From assembly GCA_943788245.1 (NCBI GenBank), contig CALSPN010000026.1, positions 1-64,000 of the forward strand: a DNA stretch of 64,000 bases, read 5' to 3'. Each line of letters begins with the position of its first letter. Positions within the stretch are counted from its first letter, which is position 1. Shown here in pieces: positions 18,090 through 27,281 of the stretch. The position numbers were made by a program, and so were the translations under genes. Source of the DNA: an uncultured Verrucomicrobiae bacterium. Lineage in GTDB: Bacteria; Verrucomicrobiota; Verrucomicrobiia; Limisphaerales; AAA164-E04. The notes beneath the pieces were generated by a model, which saw only the letters and a program-made list of their open reading frames with translations, was not told where the DNA came from and did no database searches.

Positions 18090-19625
18090 TCAACAGGATA
18101 TGGTCATTGCCCTGTGGTCTGCGAAAACGCCTTTAAGGGCAGTCGCCGCCTTGTCCTGCAAAGCCTGAAGGTCCTGATAAACTTTTACATTTTCCGCTTT
18201 GGGGTGTGTCGTTTCACGAGCTGCAATTTTAACAAGTCGATCTGTAATGCTCTCAATACTCACGTCTTCACCTTGCTGGCGACGCCATGACCAAAGAGCT
18301 TGCAAGGCTGCCCCGTAAGCGGCGCCTTCAGCGATTTTCAATGTCACCACCTCCGCATTGAATACATCTGCCATGATTTGCCGCCAAATTTTTGATTTTG
18401 CTCCGCCCCCTGTTGCACGGATTTGTGTCGGCTGAAGCCCTAATTTCCGCAAGCGGTTGAGCCCATAATTCATCCCCAATGTCACACCTTCCATGGCTGC
18501 TCGAGCACGGTGCCCAGCTGAGGAGGTTTGCCCACGATAGCCGATCCATACACCAGTCCCATCAGGTAAGTTAGGTGTGCGTTCACCTTCCAGATAAGGC
18601 AGTAGCAAAAGCCCCTCGGAGCCCGCTGGCACTTTGGCCGCAGCTCTGGCAAACTGATCATGTGTCCAGCCTAACTCCGAGCGAACCAATTCAGTTGCAA
18701 CTGTCACATTCATGGTACAGAGCAGCGGCAGCCATCGATTGGTGGAATCGCAAAACGCTGCAATTTCACCCTTCGGATCAATCAAAGGTTTTTTGGAACA
18801 AGCATAAATGGTTCCGCTTGTTCCCAAGCTGGCAGTGACCACTCCATCCCTGGTGTTTCCGGTCCCTATGGCCCCCATCATGTTATCGCCACCACCCGCA
18901 CTAATCAGAACATCCTCAGAAAGCCCCAAAGACTCCGCGGTCGATTTTTGAAGGGTTCCAACGGGCTGTTCGCTTGAAATCAACTCAGGCAACATCCCGC
19001 TCACTCGATGATCGATGGCATGCATGATTTTATCTGACCATACACGCTTGCGAACATTCAATAAGGCTGTTCCGCTGGCATCGCCATATTCCATGACCGC
19101 TCGCCCTGACAACCAATGATTCAGATAATCATGGGGAAGCAGGACCGTCTTGAGGCGTTTGAAATTTTGAGGTTCGTTTTTTTTGAGCCACAAGATTTTT
19201 GAAGCTGTGAAGCCTGGAAGAACAGCATTCCCAATTTCTTTGATTGTGGCACGCGCTCCACCTAAAGATTCGGTAATTTCCTCGCATTCAGAAGCCGTGC
19301 TGGTATCGCACCAAAGCTTAGCTGGCCGGATAACTTCATCGGATTTATCCAGAGCGACAAATCCATGCTGTTGACCGCTCACTCCGATGGCTTTGACTTC
19401 CTCTTTTGAAGCTCTGGCAAGTTTGAGTGCCTTGCGCATGGAATTCCCGGCTGCTTCTTTCCAGGTGCATGGGTGCTGTTCCTTGGCTCCGGGTGGCAGT
19501 CCCTCGATTAATCCGTAAGATTGGGAAGCCTCGGACAGAACTTTGCCCGAACGCCCATCCACAATCAGCACTTTGGTGGACTGGGTTCCACTGTCGATTC
19601 CAATGAACAGATTTCTTTTTGCCAT
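18090..19625 (-). CDS. xylB: Xylulokinase (FGGY family)
   Basis: XylB phosphorylates D-xylulose with ATP to feed the pentose phosphate pathway. The N-terminus FIGIDSGTQSTKVLIVD is the phosphate-1 motif of the FGGY fold. GVSGQQHGFVALD is the xylulokinase sugar-binding signature, LPHDYLNHWLSG follows, and SAGGGDNMMGAIGTG carries the catalytic Asp. LGTSGTIYA and GGGAKSKIWRQIMADV form the ATP site. Its 511 residues match the family. No xylose isomerase is next to it. It lies 131 bp downstream of crcB on the same strand, with nothing recognisable between. Confidence 0.92.
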   Translation of the reverse strand: MAKRNLFIGIDSGTQSTKVLIVDGRSGKVLSEASQSYGLIEGLPPGAKEQHPCTWKEAAGNSMRKALKLARASKEEVKAIGVSGQQHGFVALDKSDEVIRPAKLWCDTSTASECEEITESLGGARATIKEIGNAVLPGFTASKILWLKKNEPQNFKRLKTVLLPHDYLNHWLSGRAVMEYGDASGTALLNVRKRVWSDKIMHAIDHRVSGMLPELISSEQPVGTLQKSTAESLGLSEDVLISAGGGDNMMGAIGTGNTRDGVVTASLGTSGTIYACSKKPLIDPKGEIAAFCDSTNRWLPLLCTMNVTVATELVRSELGWTHDQFARAAAKVPAGSEGLLLLPYLEGERTPNLPDGTGVWIGYRGQTSSAGHRARAAMEGVTLGMNYGLNRLRKLGLQPTQIRATGGGAKSKIWRQIMADVFNAEVVTLKIAEGAAYGAALQALWSWRRQQGEDVSIESITDRLVKIAARETTHPKAENVKVYQDLQALQDKAATALKGVFADHRAMTISC

Positions 19626-19756
19626 GGCGAGAATTTAACATCAATTGAGAGATGACCGCAATAGACATCACCTGAAAGAAATCGACTTCAGGCTTACAGG
19701 CCAAGCTGAAACCAGATCAAGTGTCATCTTGATAGCTGGACAAGGGATTGATCCGC

Positions 19757-20158
19757 TCAGCGCACAAGAAACTTTGTCGAGAAATTTGCCCCCACCCAGA
19801 CAAACAGAATACAGGATATCAACGAGGCGCATATATTTATCAGAGCCATTCCCGCGTGGCCTTGCTGAAACAATTGAAGGGTCTGCAAACTGAAAGAGGA
19901 AAATGTTGTAAACCCTCCCAGAAGACCAACAATAAAAAAACGTTGCACATGCAGATGACTCATCCAGTGGCCTTCATGATTTGAAAGCACGGCAAGCATG
20001 CCGATCACGAAAGAACCCACTACATTCACCGTCCACGTTCCCCATGGAAATTCGTGGGGAAACTGGCGCTGAATCCACATGGTAACTCCAAACCTACCCA
20101 TGCCACCCAAGGCACTTCCCAGCCCCACCCAGAACAAAATTGAAAGTGATGAAGCCAT
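19757..20158 (-). CDS. crcB: Fluoride channel CrcB/Fluc
   Basis: A 133-residue membrane protein with four hydrophobic segments (about 7-27, 42-62, 75-98, 105-126). The family signature GSALGGMGRFGV near the N-terminus and FFIVGLLGGFTTFSSFS in segment 3, including the phenylalanine ladder region, are clear. WGTWTVNVVGSFVIGM contains the conserved pore Asn. As a dual-topology dimer it exports fluoride. It follows hemC by 33 bp. There is no room for, and no sign of, a fluoride riboswitch in front of it, so it probably relies on read-through from the hem genes. Confidence 0.95.
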   Translation of the reverse strand: MASSLSILFWVGLGSALGGMGRFGVTMWIQRQFPHEFPWGTWTVNVVGSFVIGMLAVLSNHEGHWMSHLHVQRFFIVGLLGGFTTFSSFSLQTLQLFQQGHAGMALINICASLISCILFVWVGANFSTKFLVR

Positions 20159-20191
20159 GAGTTCGAAAAAAAGTGATCCAATCTCAAGATT

Positions 20192-21178
20192 TCAGGGCTT
20201 GAGAGCTTCGGCTAACTGGATGCCCAAAGACTCCGATTCCGTTGCTCTGCCTTCCAATTCAGCATCGTGACATTGACCGTCATGAAAGGCTCTTCCTCTC
20301 AATGCGATTCGGTCCCCCTTCAATTGCGCAAAGGCAGCATAAGGTGTCTGACATCCACCCCCCATATGTTTGAGGAAAGCGCGCTCCGCATTTGCAGCAG
20401 TCGTTGAGTCAGCATGAGACAATCCATCCACAATTTGCTGGGTTGCCTGGTCATTGGATCGCATCTCAATACCGAGGCAACCCTGCCCAACGCATGGCAG
20501 CATTTGATCCACATCGACAACTACGGCAAATAATCCATCAGGCGCCTCTGGTCCGGTGAGCCTTCCATCAGCTTCAATGCAATAACCAAGTCGATTCAAG
20601 CCAGCTCTTGCGAGGACCGTGGCATCAATATCCTTGTTTTCGGCTAGTTTACGCAAACGCGTAGGGACGTTTCCCCGCATTGGAACGACTCTGAAACCAG
20701 GGTTCCATTGTTTCAATTGAACTTGCCTGCGTGGACTGTTAGTGGCCACGCAGGCGTGGGTTGAAAGCCATTGTGCCGGGTTTTGAACGGCGGATACTTT
20801 GGGAACTTTCTTGAAAATTAAGACTTCACGCACATCTTCTCGCTCTGTGATAGCGCCAAGCTTGAGATTGGGGGGTAGCTCTGTAGGGAGGTCCTTTAGA
20901 CTGTGAACAGCCATATCCGCTTTGCCATCAAGCAGCGCTGATTCCAGCTCTTTGGTAAACAATCCCTTGGGCAAGCTTGGAGCATTTGCTTCCGCTTCAG
21001 TGGCTTTTTGAAGGTGATCACCGGTGGTCTTCATGATCTTCAGTTCAAAAGAATGATCAGGAAAGAGCCTTCGGCACTCTGATTGGATATGACGAGACTG
21101 CACCAGCGCAAGGGCACTGCCACGTGTTGCAATATTAAAAATTCTACTATCTTTGGAATTCAACCCCATAACGTTCAC
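20192..21178 (-). CDS. hemC: Hydroxymethylbilane synthase (porphobilinogen deaminase)
   Basis: HemC polymerises four porphobilinogens into hydroxymethylbilane for heme and cobamide synthesis. Motifs: ATRGSALALVQSRHI at the N-terminus, VHSLKDLPTELP, RDVRE-like EREDVREVLIF, NSPRRQVQL, RGNVPTRLRKL, and the dipyrromethane-cofactor loop MGGGCQTPYAAF with the attachment Cys. VGQGCLGIEMR is also typical. The protein is 328 residues, slightly longer than the usual 310-320, from an N-terminal extension. It is 46 bp after hemA in the same direction. Confidence 0.95.
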   Translation of the reverse strand: MNVMGLNSKDSRIFNIATRGSALALVQSRHIQSECRRLFPDHSFELKIMKTTGDHLQKATEAEANAPSLPKGLFTKELESALLDGKADMAVHSLKDLPTELPPNLKLGAITEREDVREVLIFKKVPKVSAVQNPAQWLSTHACVATNSPRRQVQLKQWNPGFRVVPMRGNVPTRLRKLAENKDIDATVLARAGLNRLGYCIEADGRLTGPEAPDGLFAVVVDVDQMLPCVGQGCLGIEMRSNDQATQQIVDGLSHADSTTAANAERAFLKHMGGGCQTPYAAFAQLKGDRIALRGRAFHDGQCHDAELEGRATESESLGIQLAEALKP

Positions 21179-21224
21179 CTAAAAGTTAGAAGCACAATGT
21201 GAAATTCACTGACGATAAAACACT

Positions 21225-22295
21225 TCATGCCTCCTTGCGATCTCTCTCAAAAACGGTTCCCCCTGCATTGGTATTTCCAACAGGGTTGAGTGACTTCAGT
21301 ATCTCAGTAGACTTGGATTTAATAAATGATTCACAACTTGATATTTCCTTTTGTCGTTGTGAGAGATGATCCTGAGCAATCGACTGAAGGTGGTCAATGT
21401 TATAGACGTAAACGTTTTCCAAGTCATTGATTTCAGGATCGATATCCCTGGGTACAGCAATATCGATCAAAAGCAGGGGCCGCGCTTTTCTTGGGCGCAC
21501 CAGGAGCTCGACTCTGGCACGATCCAAGACATAGGTTGGGGCTGATGTACTGCTGATCACGATATCGAGATCCTCAAATTCTTTCTCCCATTCCTGAAAT
21601 ACAACCGCGCGACCATTCAACTGGTCAGCCAACTCCTTGGCTCGATCATGAGAACGATTCGTCACAGCAACTTCTGAAGCACCGCGAGAGAGAAGCGATC
21701 TGGCTGTTTTTTCACTGGTATCACCGGCACCAATCACCATGACACGGCGTCCTTTGAGCCCATCGAAAATCTTGTCCGCCAATTCAACGGCCACGGAACC
21801 CACTGAAGTACTTCCACGCTGAATACCAGTATTCGAACGAATGTGCTTGGAAACGTGAAAGGCCTTTTGAAAAATCTTATTCAGTTGCCGCCCGGTAAAC
21901 CCCATTTCCTTGGCCATGTGATAAGCCTTTTTCAGTTGGCCAAGGATTTCTGTTTCTCCTAAAACAAGTGAATCCAGTCCACTCGCAACCCTGAACAGAT
22001 GCTGAACACTTAGCGGATCCGTGAAACCATAAATCTCGTCATCCACCAACTCAGTATATTTGCGGTTTTCGATGAGAAATTGCTTAAGGGCATGCAGGGC
22101 TTCAGTCGCAGGCAAACCAGTCGATACATACAACTCGACACGGTTACAGGTGGAAAGCAAAACACTTTCCTGAACAAGACCAGAGTCGGTTAATTGACGT
22201 AATGCCTCGTCAATTTCAGATTCAGCAAATGAAAAACGCTCACGAAAAGCAACCGATGAGGAATGATGGCTGATCCCAACGACTACGACAGACAT
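21225..22295 (-). CDS. hemA: Glutamyl-tRNA reductase
   Basis: HemA reduces glutamyl-tRNA(Glu) to glutamate-1-semialdehyde, the first committed step of C5-pathway tetrapyrrole synthesis. GISHHSSSVAFRERFSF opens the catalytic domain. STCNRVELY contains the catalytic Cys. GLDSLVLGETEILGQLK and the NADPH-binding MVIGAGDTSEKTARSL follow, then the dimerisation helices. The 356-residue length is below the roughly 420 of E. coli because the C-terminal dimerisation region is shortened. It lies between hemX/ccsA and hemC, the classic hemAX-hemC order. Confidence 0.94.
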   Translation of the reverse strand: MSVVVVGISHHSSSVAFRERFSFAESEIDEALRQLTDSGLVQESVLLSTCNRVELYVSTGLPATEALHALKQFLIENRKYTELVDDEIYGFTDPLSVQHLFRVASGLDSLVLGETEILGQLKKAYHMAKEMGFTGRQLNKIFQKAFHVSKHIRSNTGIQRGSTSVGSVAVELADKIFDGLKGRRVMVIGAGDTSEKTARSLLSRGASEVAVTNRSHDRAKELADQLNGRAVVFQEWEKEFEDLDIVISSTSAPTYVLDRARVELLVRPRKARPLLLIDIAVPRDIDPEINDLENVYVYNIDHLQSIAQDHLSQRQKEISSCESFIKSKSTEILKSLNPVGNTNAGGTVFERDRKEA

Positions 22296-22364
22296 GCTAA
22301 ATATTTCCTTCCTTCCAATGATTCATCGTGGTCGTGTTTTTCAAATTCATCAGCTCCATTCTCA

Positions 22365-23177
22365 TCAATGCAGATCCGACATGAGATTAGTGCCGGAAAA
22401 AGTAAGAATCAAAAACACAAAGCCGCCGATGAGACACCACGCCAAACGCTTGCCCCCGAAACGCCATTTCCATCGAGCGAGTACAATACCGGCATAAGCA
22501 GCCCAGACGAGCATTGACCAGAGGATCTTGGCATCCTGATAGAAGATCAATCCGTCTTTATCTCCGACCAACATTGGTGCCAGGGAGAGCCCACCAGTCA
22601 GTAATACAAGGCTGGCCACCAATAATTTCCCGGCCACACTTTCGAGACGTTGAATGGGTGGTAAAACTGATGTAACAGCAAAAATGTTATGCTTCTTCAA
22701 ATTTCGCTCCTGTAGCAGATACATGCAGGAAGCCACCGCACAGAGACCAAACCCAGCGTAACTGATTAGAATCAAGACAGCATGAAGGCTGACGATGCCA
22801 TTCTTGGTCATTTCACCATCAGCATCATGATGATCGAGTCCGGGCATGAGAGCATAAATACCAAGAAAAACAAAAATGGGAGATGCAAATGCTCCAAGAG
22901 ATCGGATTTTGGGCCAGAGTCCTAGAATCAGGTAGGCCCCGACAGCAGACCAGTTGACGAACATGGTAGCTTCAAAGAGGTTGTTGACCGGACAACGGTT
23001 GAATGAAAACCCTCGCATGAACATGGCCACGGTATGCATTGTAAATCCGGCCAGGAGCAATACATAGTTGATTCGATCGTCCTTGCGAAAACCTTTCCTC
23101 CACAAGAATACCGAATAAACAAGGCTCACCCCATACATGAGAGTAGCACAAAAAAAACATTGGCGATCCGTCAACAT
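22365..23177 (-). CDS. Cytochrome c assembly-type membrane protein (HemX/CcsA family)
   Basis: This 270-residue protein has about eight hydrophobic segments. It belongs to the CcmC/CcsA/HemX superfamily: SLHAVLILISYAGFGLCAVASCMYLL holds the conserved H-x7-Y/F segment, and YQDAKILWSMLVWAAYAG is the late W-rich segment. The full WGxxWxWD heme-handling motif of true CcsA is not visible, so HemX, which influences HemA level in Bacillus, fits better. Its place directly before hemA supports that. It is 69 bp before hemA and 103 bp after ygfZ. Confidence 0.8.
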   Translation of the reverse strand: MLTDRQCFFCATLMYGVSLVYSVFLWRKGFRKDDRINYVLLLAGFTMHTVAMFMRGFSFNRCPVNNLFEATMFVNWSAVGAYLILGLWPKIRSLGAFASPIFVFLGIYALMPGLDHHDADGEMTKNGIVSLHAVLILISYAGFGLCAVASCMYLLQERNLKKHNIFAVTSVLPPIQRLESVAGKLLVASLVLLTGGLSLAPMLVGDKDGLIFYQDAKILWSMLVWAAYAGIVLARWKWRFGGKRLAWCLIGGFVFLILTFSGTNLMSDLH

Positions 23178-23280
23178 GATCTGTGCCGAGCATCATGAGG
23201 GACATTGAAGGAAATTGGCAAGTCAATGAATGCTGAAGTTTGAACCCAAGTCGCTCTGCCCTTCAAACAGCCAAAACCGG

Positions 23281-24333
23281 TCATCCGCTTATGCCGGTGG
23301 TTGAAGGTTGGCCAAGGATCTGAACTTTGACCGGGTTCCCCTCGTTTCCGATCAGGCAGAGAGAATCAAAATCTTCGAGAAAAGCTCGCTTCACGTAACC
23401 TAAACCCATCATTTGCGTATTCTGCCCGGGTATCTTGGCCATACTGGTGACGGTTCCTGCCTCTTTACCATCAACCGTGAGTGCTGCGTTCATTTGCCCG
23501 GAAGAAGATGGAAGGAATTCAAAAGACAATCGGCATAAGGATTTGTTCACTTTTCCCACGGTTCGAATGCGTGAAATGACCTCCTGACCAATGTAACATC
23601 CTTTTTGAAAACTGATCATCGATGAAGCTAAACCTGTTTCCTGCACAAGATTGGCAGAGGTCATGTCGACCCCCATTTTGGGTACACCCGCCTGAATGCG
23701 TGCCAGGTCAGATGCAAGTTGGCCGACTTCAGAACCACCCTGCAGCTCAACGGCCGCCATAAATTGCAGCCGCAAACCTTCTTGCTTGGACTCCGGAACG
23801 AACAAGTCAAACCCGTCGCTTCCAAATCTTGGTCGTCGGCAGATGTAAATGGAGCCGTCGCCGTTCTCTACCTCAGAGAAATGCCAGGTCTTTTCAGGAA
23901 CGGCAATATCTGGAAAGAGATTTTTCAACACCTGGGGGCTTTTGGGGCCTTGCAAACTGAATAATGTGTAAAATTCTGAAGGATCAACGATCTCGACATC
24001 TTCAGAAACCAAATACTGCTGGAGTCGCTGCATGATGGTTTGAGTGTAACCCATTTCAAAATCCAGAAGAATTTCGTCCTTCAGTTGATAGACATTGAGA
24101 TCTGATTGAATCTTTCCTTTTGCGTCAACAAGGGCAGCGAAAGCACCATGCCCGAAGCAAAGAGATTTGATATCTTGCGTGATCTGGCCGTGCAGGAAAG
24201 ATGTCCGGTCAACACCTGTCAGGCACAATCGTCCCCGTTCTCCCAGGCCCAGCAGACCACATGTGTCTCGCAGGCTGTGATATTCAATAAGTGAAGATTC
24301 CGAAGCTTCAATTACACTAAGCTTGTTTGACAT
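23281..24333 (-). CDS. ygfZ: YgfZ/GcvT-like folate-binding protein
   Basis: YgfZ (IBA57/COG0354) helps assemble or repair [4Fe-4S] clusters using folate. The signature K-G-C-Y-x-G-Q-E is present as KGCYIGQEVISRIRTVGKVN. N-terminal motifs are LTGVDRTSFLHGQITQDI and ALVDAKGKIQSDLNVYQ, as in GcvT-like folds. At 350 residues the length fits. It is the first gene of the minus-strand run leading into the heme genes, consistent with a shared cofactor theme. No glycine cleavage genes are near, and the C-terminus lacks aminomethyltransferase features. Confidence 0.88.
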   Translation of the reverse strand: MSNKLSVIEASESSLIEYHSLRDTCGLLGLGERGRLCLTGVDRTSFLHGQITQDIKSLCFGHGAFAALVDAKGKIQSDLNVYQLKDEILLDFEMGYTQTIMQRLQQYLVSEDVEIVDPSEFYTLFSLQGPKSPQVLKNLFPDIAVPEKTWHFSEVENGDGSIYICRRPRFGSDGFDLFVPESKQEGLRLQFMAAVELQGGSEVGQLASDLARIQAGVPKMGVDMTSANLVQETGLASSMISFQKGCYIGQEVISRIRTVGKVNKSLCRLSFEFLPSSSGQMNAALTVDGKEAGTVTSMAKIPGQNTQMMGLGYVKRAFLEDFDSLCLIGNEGNPVKVQILGQPSTTGISG

Positions 24334-24409
24334 GATTTGATGACTTCAGATATCCACAAATTGTAACGCGAACAAAAGTATTTTTTATTGATTGCATCAC
24401 GGAGCGAAG

Positions 24410-24949
24410 TCAACCCTCTCCCGCCGCATCCAGAAGACGCGCCTCCAGCCAGAGCCAATCGCTAAGCCGGTTGAGGTAAATGAGGATCGATTTGTTCTGC
24501 AATGGTTCCGCAGAATTCAAACTGCAGACCGCCCTTTCCGATCTCCTGCAAACAACCCGTGCCCAATCTGCCAATGCCCCGGTCTCAGATCCTCCAGGCA
24601 GGCTCCAGTCAGTGAAAGGACCGAGGGTATCCTCCAATTTCTGGATGCGTAATTCTATCTCATCGATGTTTTCCTTGATGATTCGACCGTATCCGGCTTT
24701 GTCATACTTCGCAACTGACTCAACCGGCGTAGAAATTTCCCCCATCAAGCCAATCAAATGCTTTTGTATTGAAAGCACTCGCTGACTCAAGCTGTCAGGC
24801 GTGCTGGGATTGGCGCGCAACATTCCCAGGGCAGCAGAGAATTCATCGACGGCTCCATAGGCATCCACGCGGGGATCATGTTTGGAGACTTCATGATTGA
24901 ACATCAAGCGCGTGCTTCCGTTGTCTCCAGTTTTAGTAACAATGCTCAT
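24410..24949 (-). CDS. PduO-type cob(I)alamin adenosyltransferase
   Basis: This enzyme attaches adenosyl to cob(I)alamin to give coenzyme B12. Starting at ATG 24949 gives MSIVTKTGDNGSTRLM, the family's T-K-x-G-D-x-G-x-T ATP-binding motif. DAYGAVDEFSAALG, LPGGSETGALADWARVVCRRSERAV and YLNRLSDWLWLEARL are the other hallmark blocks. The longer frame to 25042 adds 31 residues with no resemblance to the family. The protein is 179 residues, normal for the PduO core. No cobalamin riboswitch is visible upstream. It lies 76 bp before the ygfZ start on the same strand. Confidence 0.92.
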   Translation of the reverse strand: MSIVTKTGDNGSTRLMFNHEVSKHDPRVDAYGAVDEFSAALGMLRANPSTPDSLSQRVLSIQKHLIGLMGEISTPVESVAKYDKAGYGRIIKENIDEIELRIQKLEDTLGPFTDWSLPGGSETGALADWARVVCRRSERAVCSLNSAEPLQNKSILIYLNRLSDWLWLEARLLDAAGEG

Positions 24950-25070
24950 GAACCAGCAACTTAACGCAGGATGACAGCACCGCAAGTGAATGTCGTAAAA
25001 AACTCCACTGCAACCAAAAGCGCGTTCAAACGAGGCTCCCACCCGCAGGTAGGAAAGTTTGCAATCTTAT

Positions 25071-27090
25071 CTATTGAGTATACTGAATGATCAAATGACC
25101 ATCCTGGACGGAAATGCCTTGAAGCACAAACGAAACGGCCTGCGCCGTGGGAACATTAATCTTGAAAAACTGCATGTCACTGGAGACAGGAATAATGATT
25201 TGATCCGCTTCCACCACAGCATCTCCAGCCGATTCATAGACCCCATCCAAAGTAGACGAAGCAAGCACAGTCAAAGCAGGCTCCGGAGCTTGATCTTCGA
25301 TGGCAGGAGTGAATAGCAAATAATTGAGAGCCGTCGTATCATTCAGACGGTCTTCACGTTCATCACCTATGGTTAGACGCAAGGTCTTGATTCCGTCCAG
25401 CGTCAGGCGCACGTTGGCCTTTTCGTCATCTTTCAGTGCAACAAAGCGATAATGGAATTTTACCCCCATGTTGGGAAGGTCAAAAGTACCAAGACGACGG
25501 GTGGTCTGATCGAATTGGCTGGGATCACTGGTCACCTCGTCCAGATGGATCTCCTGAGTCGCCCCTCCCTGCAGCACGTAAATAGACATGATATTCTCCT
25601 TCAGGAAAATCGCGGGTATAATTCAGCCACTCACCACCCTCAGTGTCCGTCACCTGATATTCAGGCAAGTCAAGAGCAGCATAAACGGCCCTTGTCACAT
25701 CGTTGACGGCAGGGTCAGGTCCACTGAACTGCTCGTCACTTCCCGTTTCCGATGAGCCCGCCTGAGTACGAACAGGATCAAAGGCTCGCAGGGCAGCAAC
25801 TTCTTCCGGGCCAGGATCGGAATCGTAGTCAAAGAAGTCAACGTCAGGTATACCCTCTTGATCGAGATAACCATTCGCTGAATTCACCGCTTGTCCTGAC
25901 TCCTTGATGCCTGATGGATCAGGATTGTTGATGAATTGCCCTCCATCAAAGTTGTAATCCTCAGCTTCAATGACAAACGCTTCTCCGGATGTCAGATGAG
26001 ATTGTTCAAAGGTATCAAATGTCCAGCCTGTCCTCGAACCCGGGGTATTGCCTAGAAATTCAACAACAGCGTCATAAACACGATTTGCTTCCAGGCCTTT
26101 GTAGCTGGCCTCCATTGTCTGGCCCTCATGGGACCATTCCAGACCCGAGGTCCTGTCGATGCCGTTAAGGGTAAATTGAATTTGCGGCGCCTCTGCCATC
26201 CCTTCAGGCAACAAAAGAGAAAAGTGCAGTCCATCACTCGCGGGGGCGTACGTTCCGCGATTGGCAGGAGAAATGGATGTCATGTATGGAACCGTGGGGG
26301 TTCCAAACCATGGCGAGGTCCGCGTCTTGCCATCCAATGATTCCGGTAGCTCTGATGTGGACCAGAATCGATCAAAGGTCGTATCGGCGATCCCGAGATC
26401 AGGATCGGTTGCGTCGGCTCCGGGGTAAAAATTGAAGAGGCCTGTTTTGCCTTTTGGATAGAGATCATTGACCCCGAAGTAACTGACCAGAGGGGCCGTC
26501 AAGTCCAGATGATCAAAAATCCATGCTCTGAACGTATCTCCTTCCGCAGACATCACAAACCGATAGTCATGGCCAGGCTCAAGACTGATATCCGCAGCAC
26601 CAATGACCCCAGCATCGGACTCACCTGTCACAATATTGAACTGTGCCTGACCTCGGGCACCCGAAGATTGCTGTGGGTTGTAATTCATGACATATCCGGT
26701 AGTTTGCCCAAGGCCAACGTTGTCCGCCCTGAAGATAATCCCAAAAGCCTGATCAACCTCATTGTTCCAGTCCACCACATCGACAGAGGCATAGAAGTCT
26801 GAGTAAACCTGCGGAAGAAGCGTAAAACTTCGGGCTGGCCCGGCATCTGTAACAGGAGGAGCTGGGCTCTGCAGACGGTATCCGTGACCACCTCCCTGAT
26901 ACTCCGGAAAGGTGAAAATAGAGCTGGCACCTACAATATCAAGCGGGCTGAAACGATCCCACCCGTCATCGTTTCCGTCATCGTAGGAATCCTGTTGAAG
27001 CTGAGCACTGGCTCCTGGTGAAAAGAAAAAACAAAGAAACACAGTTAAAAAAAACGAGACTGATCCAAGTGGGAGCTTTTTGGAGTTCAT
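25071..27090 (-). CDS. Large secreted beta-sandwich/carbohydrate-binding-type protein, frameshifted as read
   Basis: The N-terminal signal is LPLGSVSFFLTVFLCFFF to PGASAQ. Residues about 30-240 look like a LamG/concanavalin-type sandwich with a polysaccharide-binding feel (SFTLLPQVYSDFYASVDV, IIFRADNVGLG). An Ig-like segment follows, then a CBM6-like module starting EAFVIEAEDYNFDGGQF and ending GEWLNYTRDFPEGEYHVYLR. The frame then stops, and the second frame resumes within the same fold (TQEIHLDEVTSDPSQF), ending in a module with FFKINVPTAQ shared with other secreted proteins of this group. One extra G in the runs at 25562-25569 explains the break and gives about 672 residues. Catalytic residues are not evident. 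Likely a surface glycan-binding protein. Confidence 0.75.
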
Positions 27091-27281
27091 TACAACACTT
27101 TGTACTATTTCAGCCTACGACACAACTATAATCAAAAGGGCCTGAAAAAAGAAACCATCAGCAGGCCCGATCTTCCGTAATCTTGAATTCTTGAGGTTCT
27201 TCAGGAAGTCCGCTCACAAATTCCCGTTGCTTTTGGTTTTTCCGTTGGCATTCACAATAAGCTGTCTGTAACTTGGATGGT

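Noticed and set aside
20159-20191. Fluoride riboswitch before crcB
   Set aside because: Only 33 bp separate hemC from crcB, too short for the known riboswitch, and the consensus is not seen.
24950-25070. Cobalamin riboswitch before the adenosyltransferase
   Set aside because: The B12 box and the other conserved blocks were not found.
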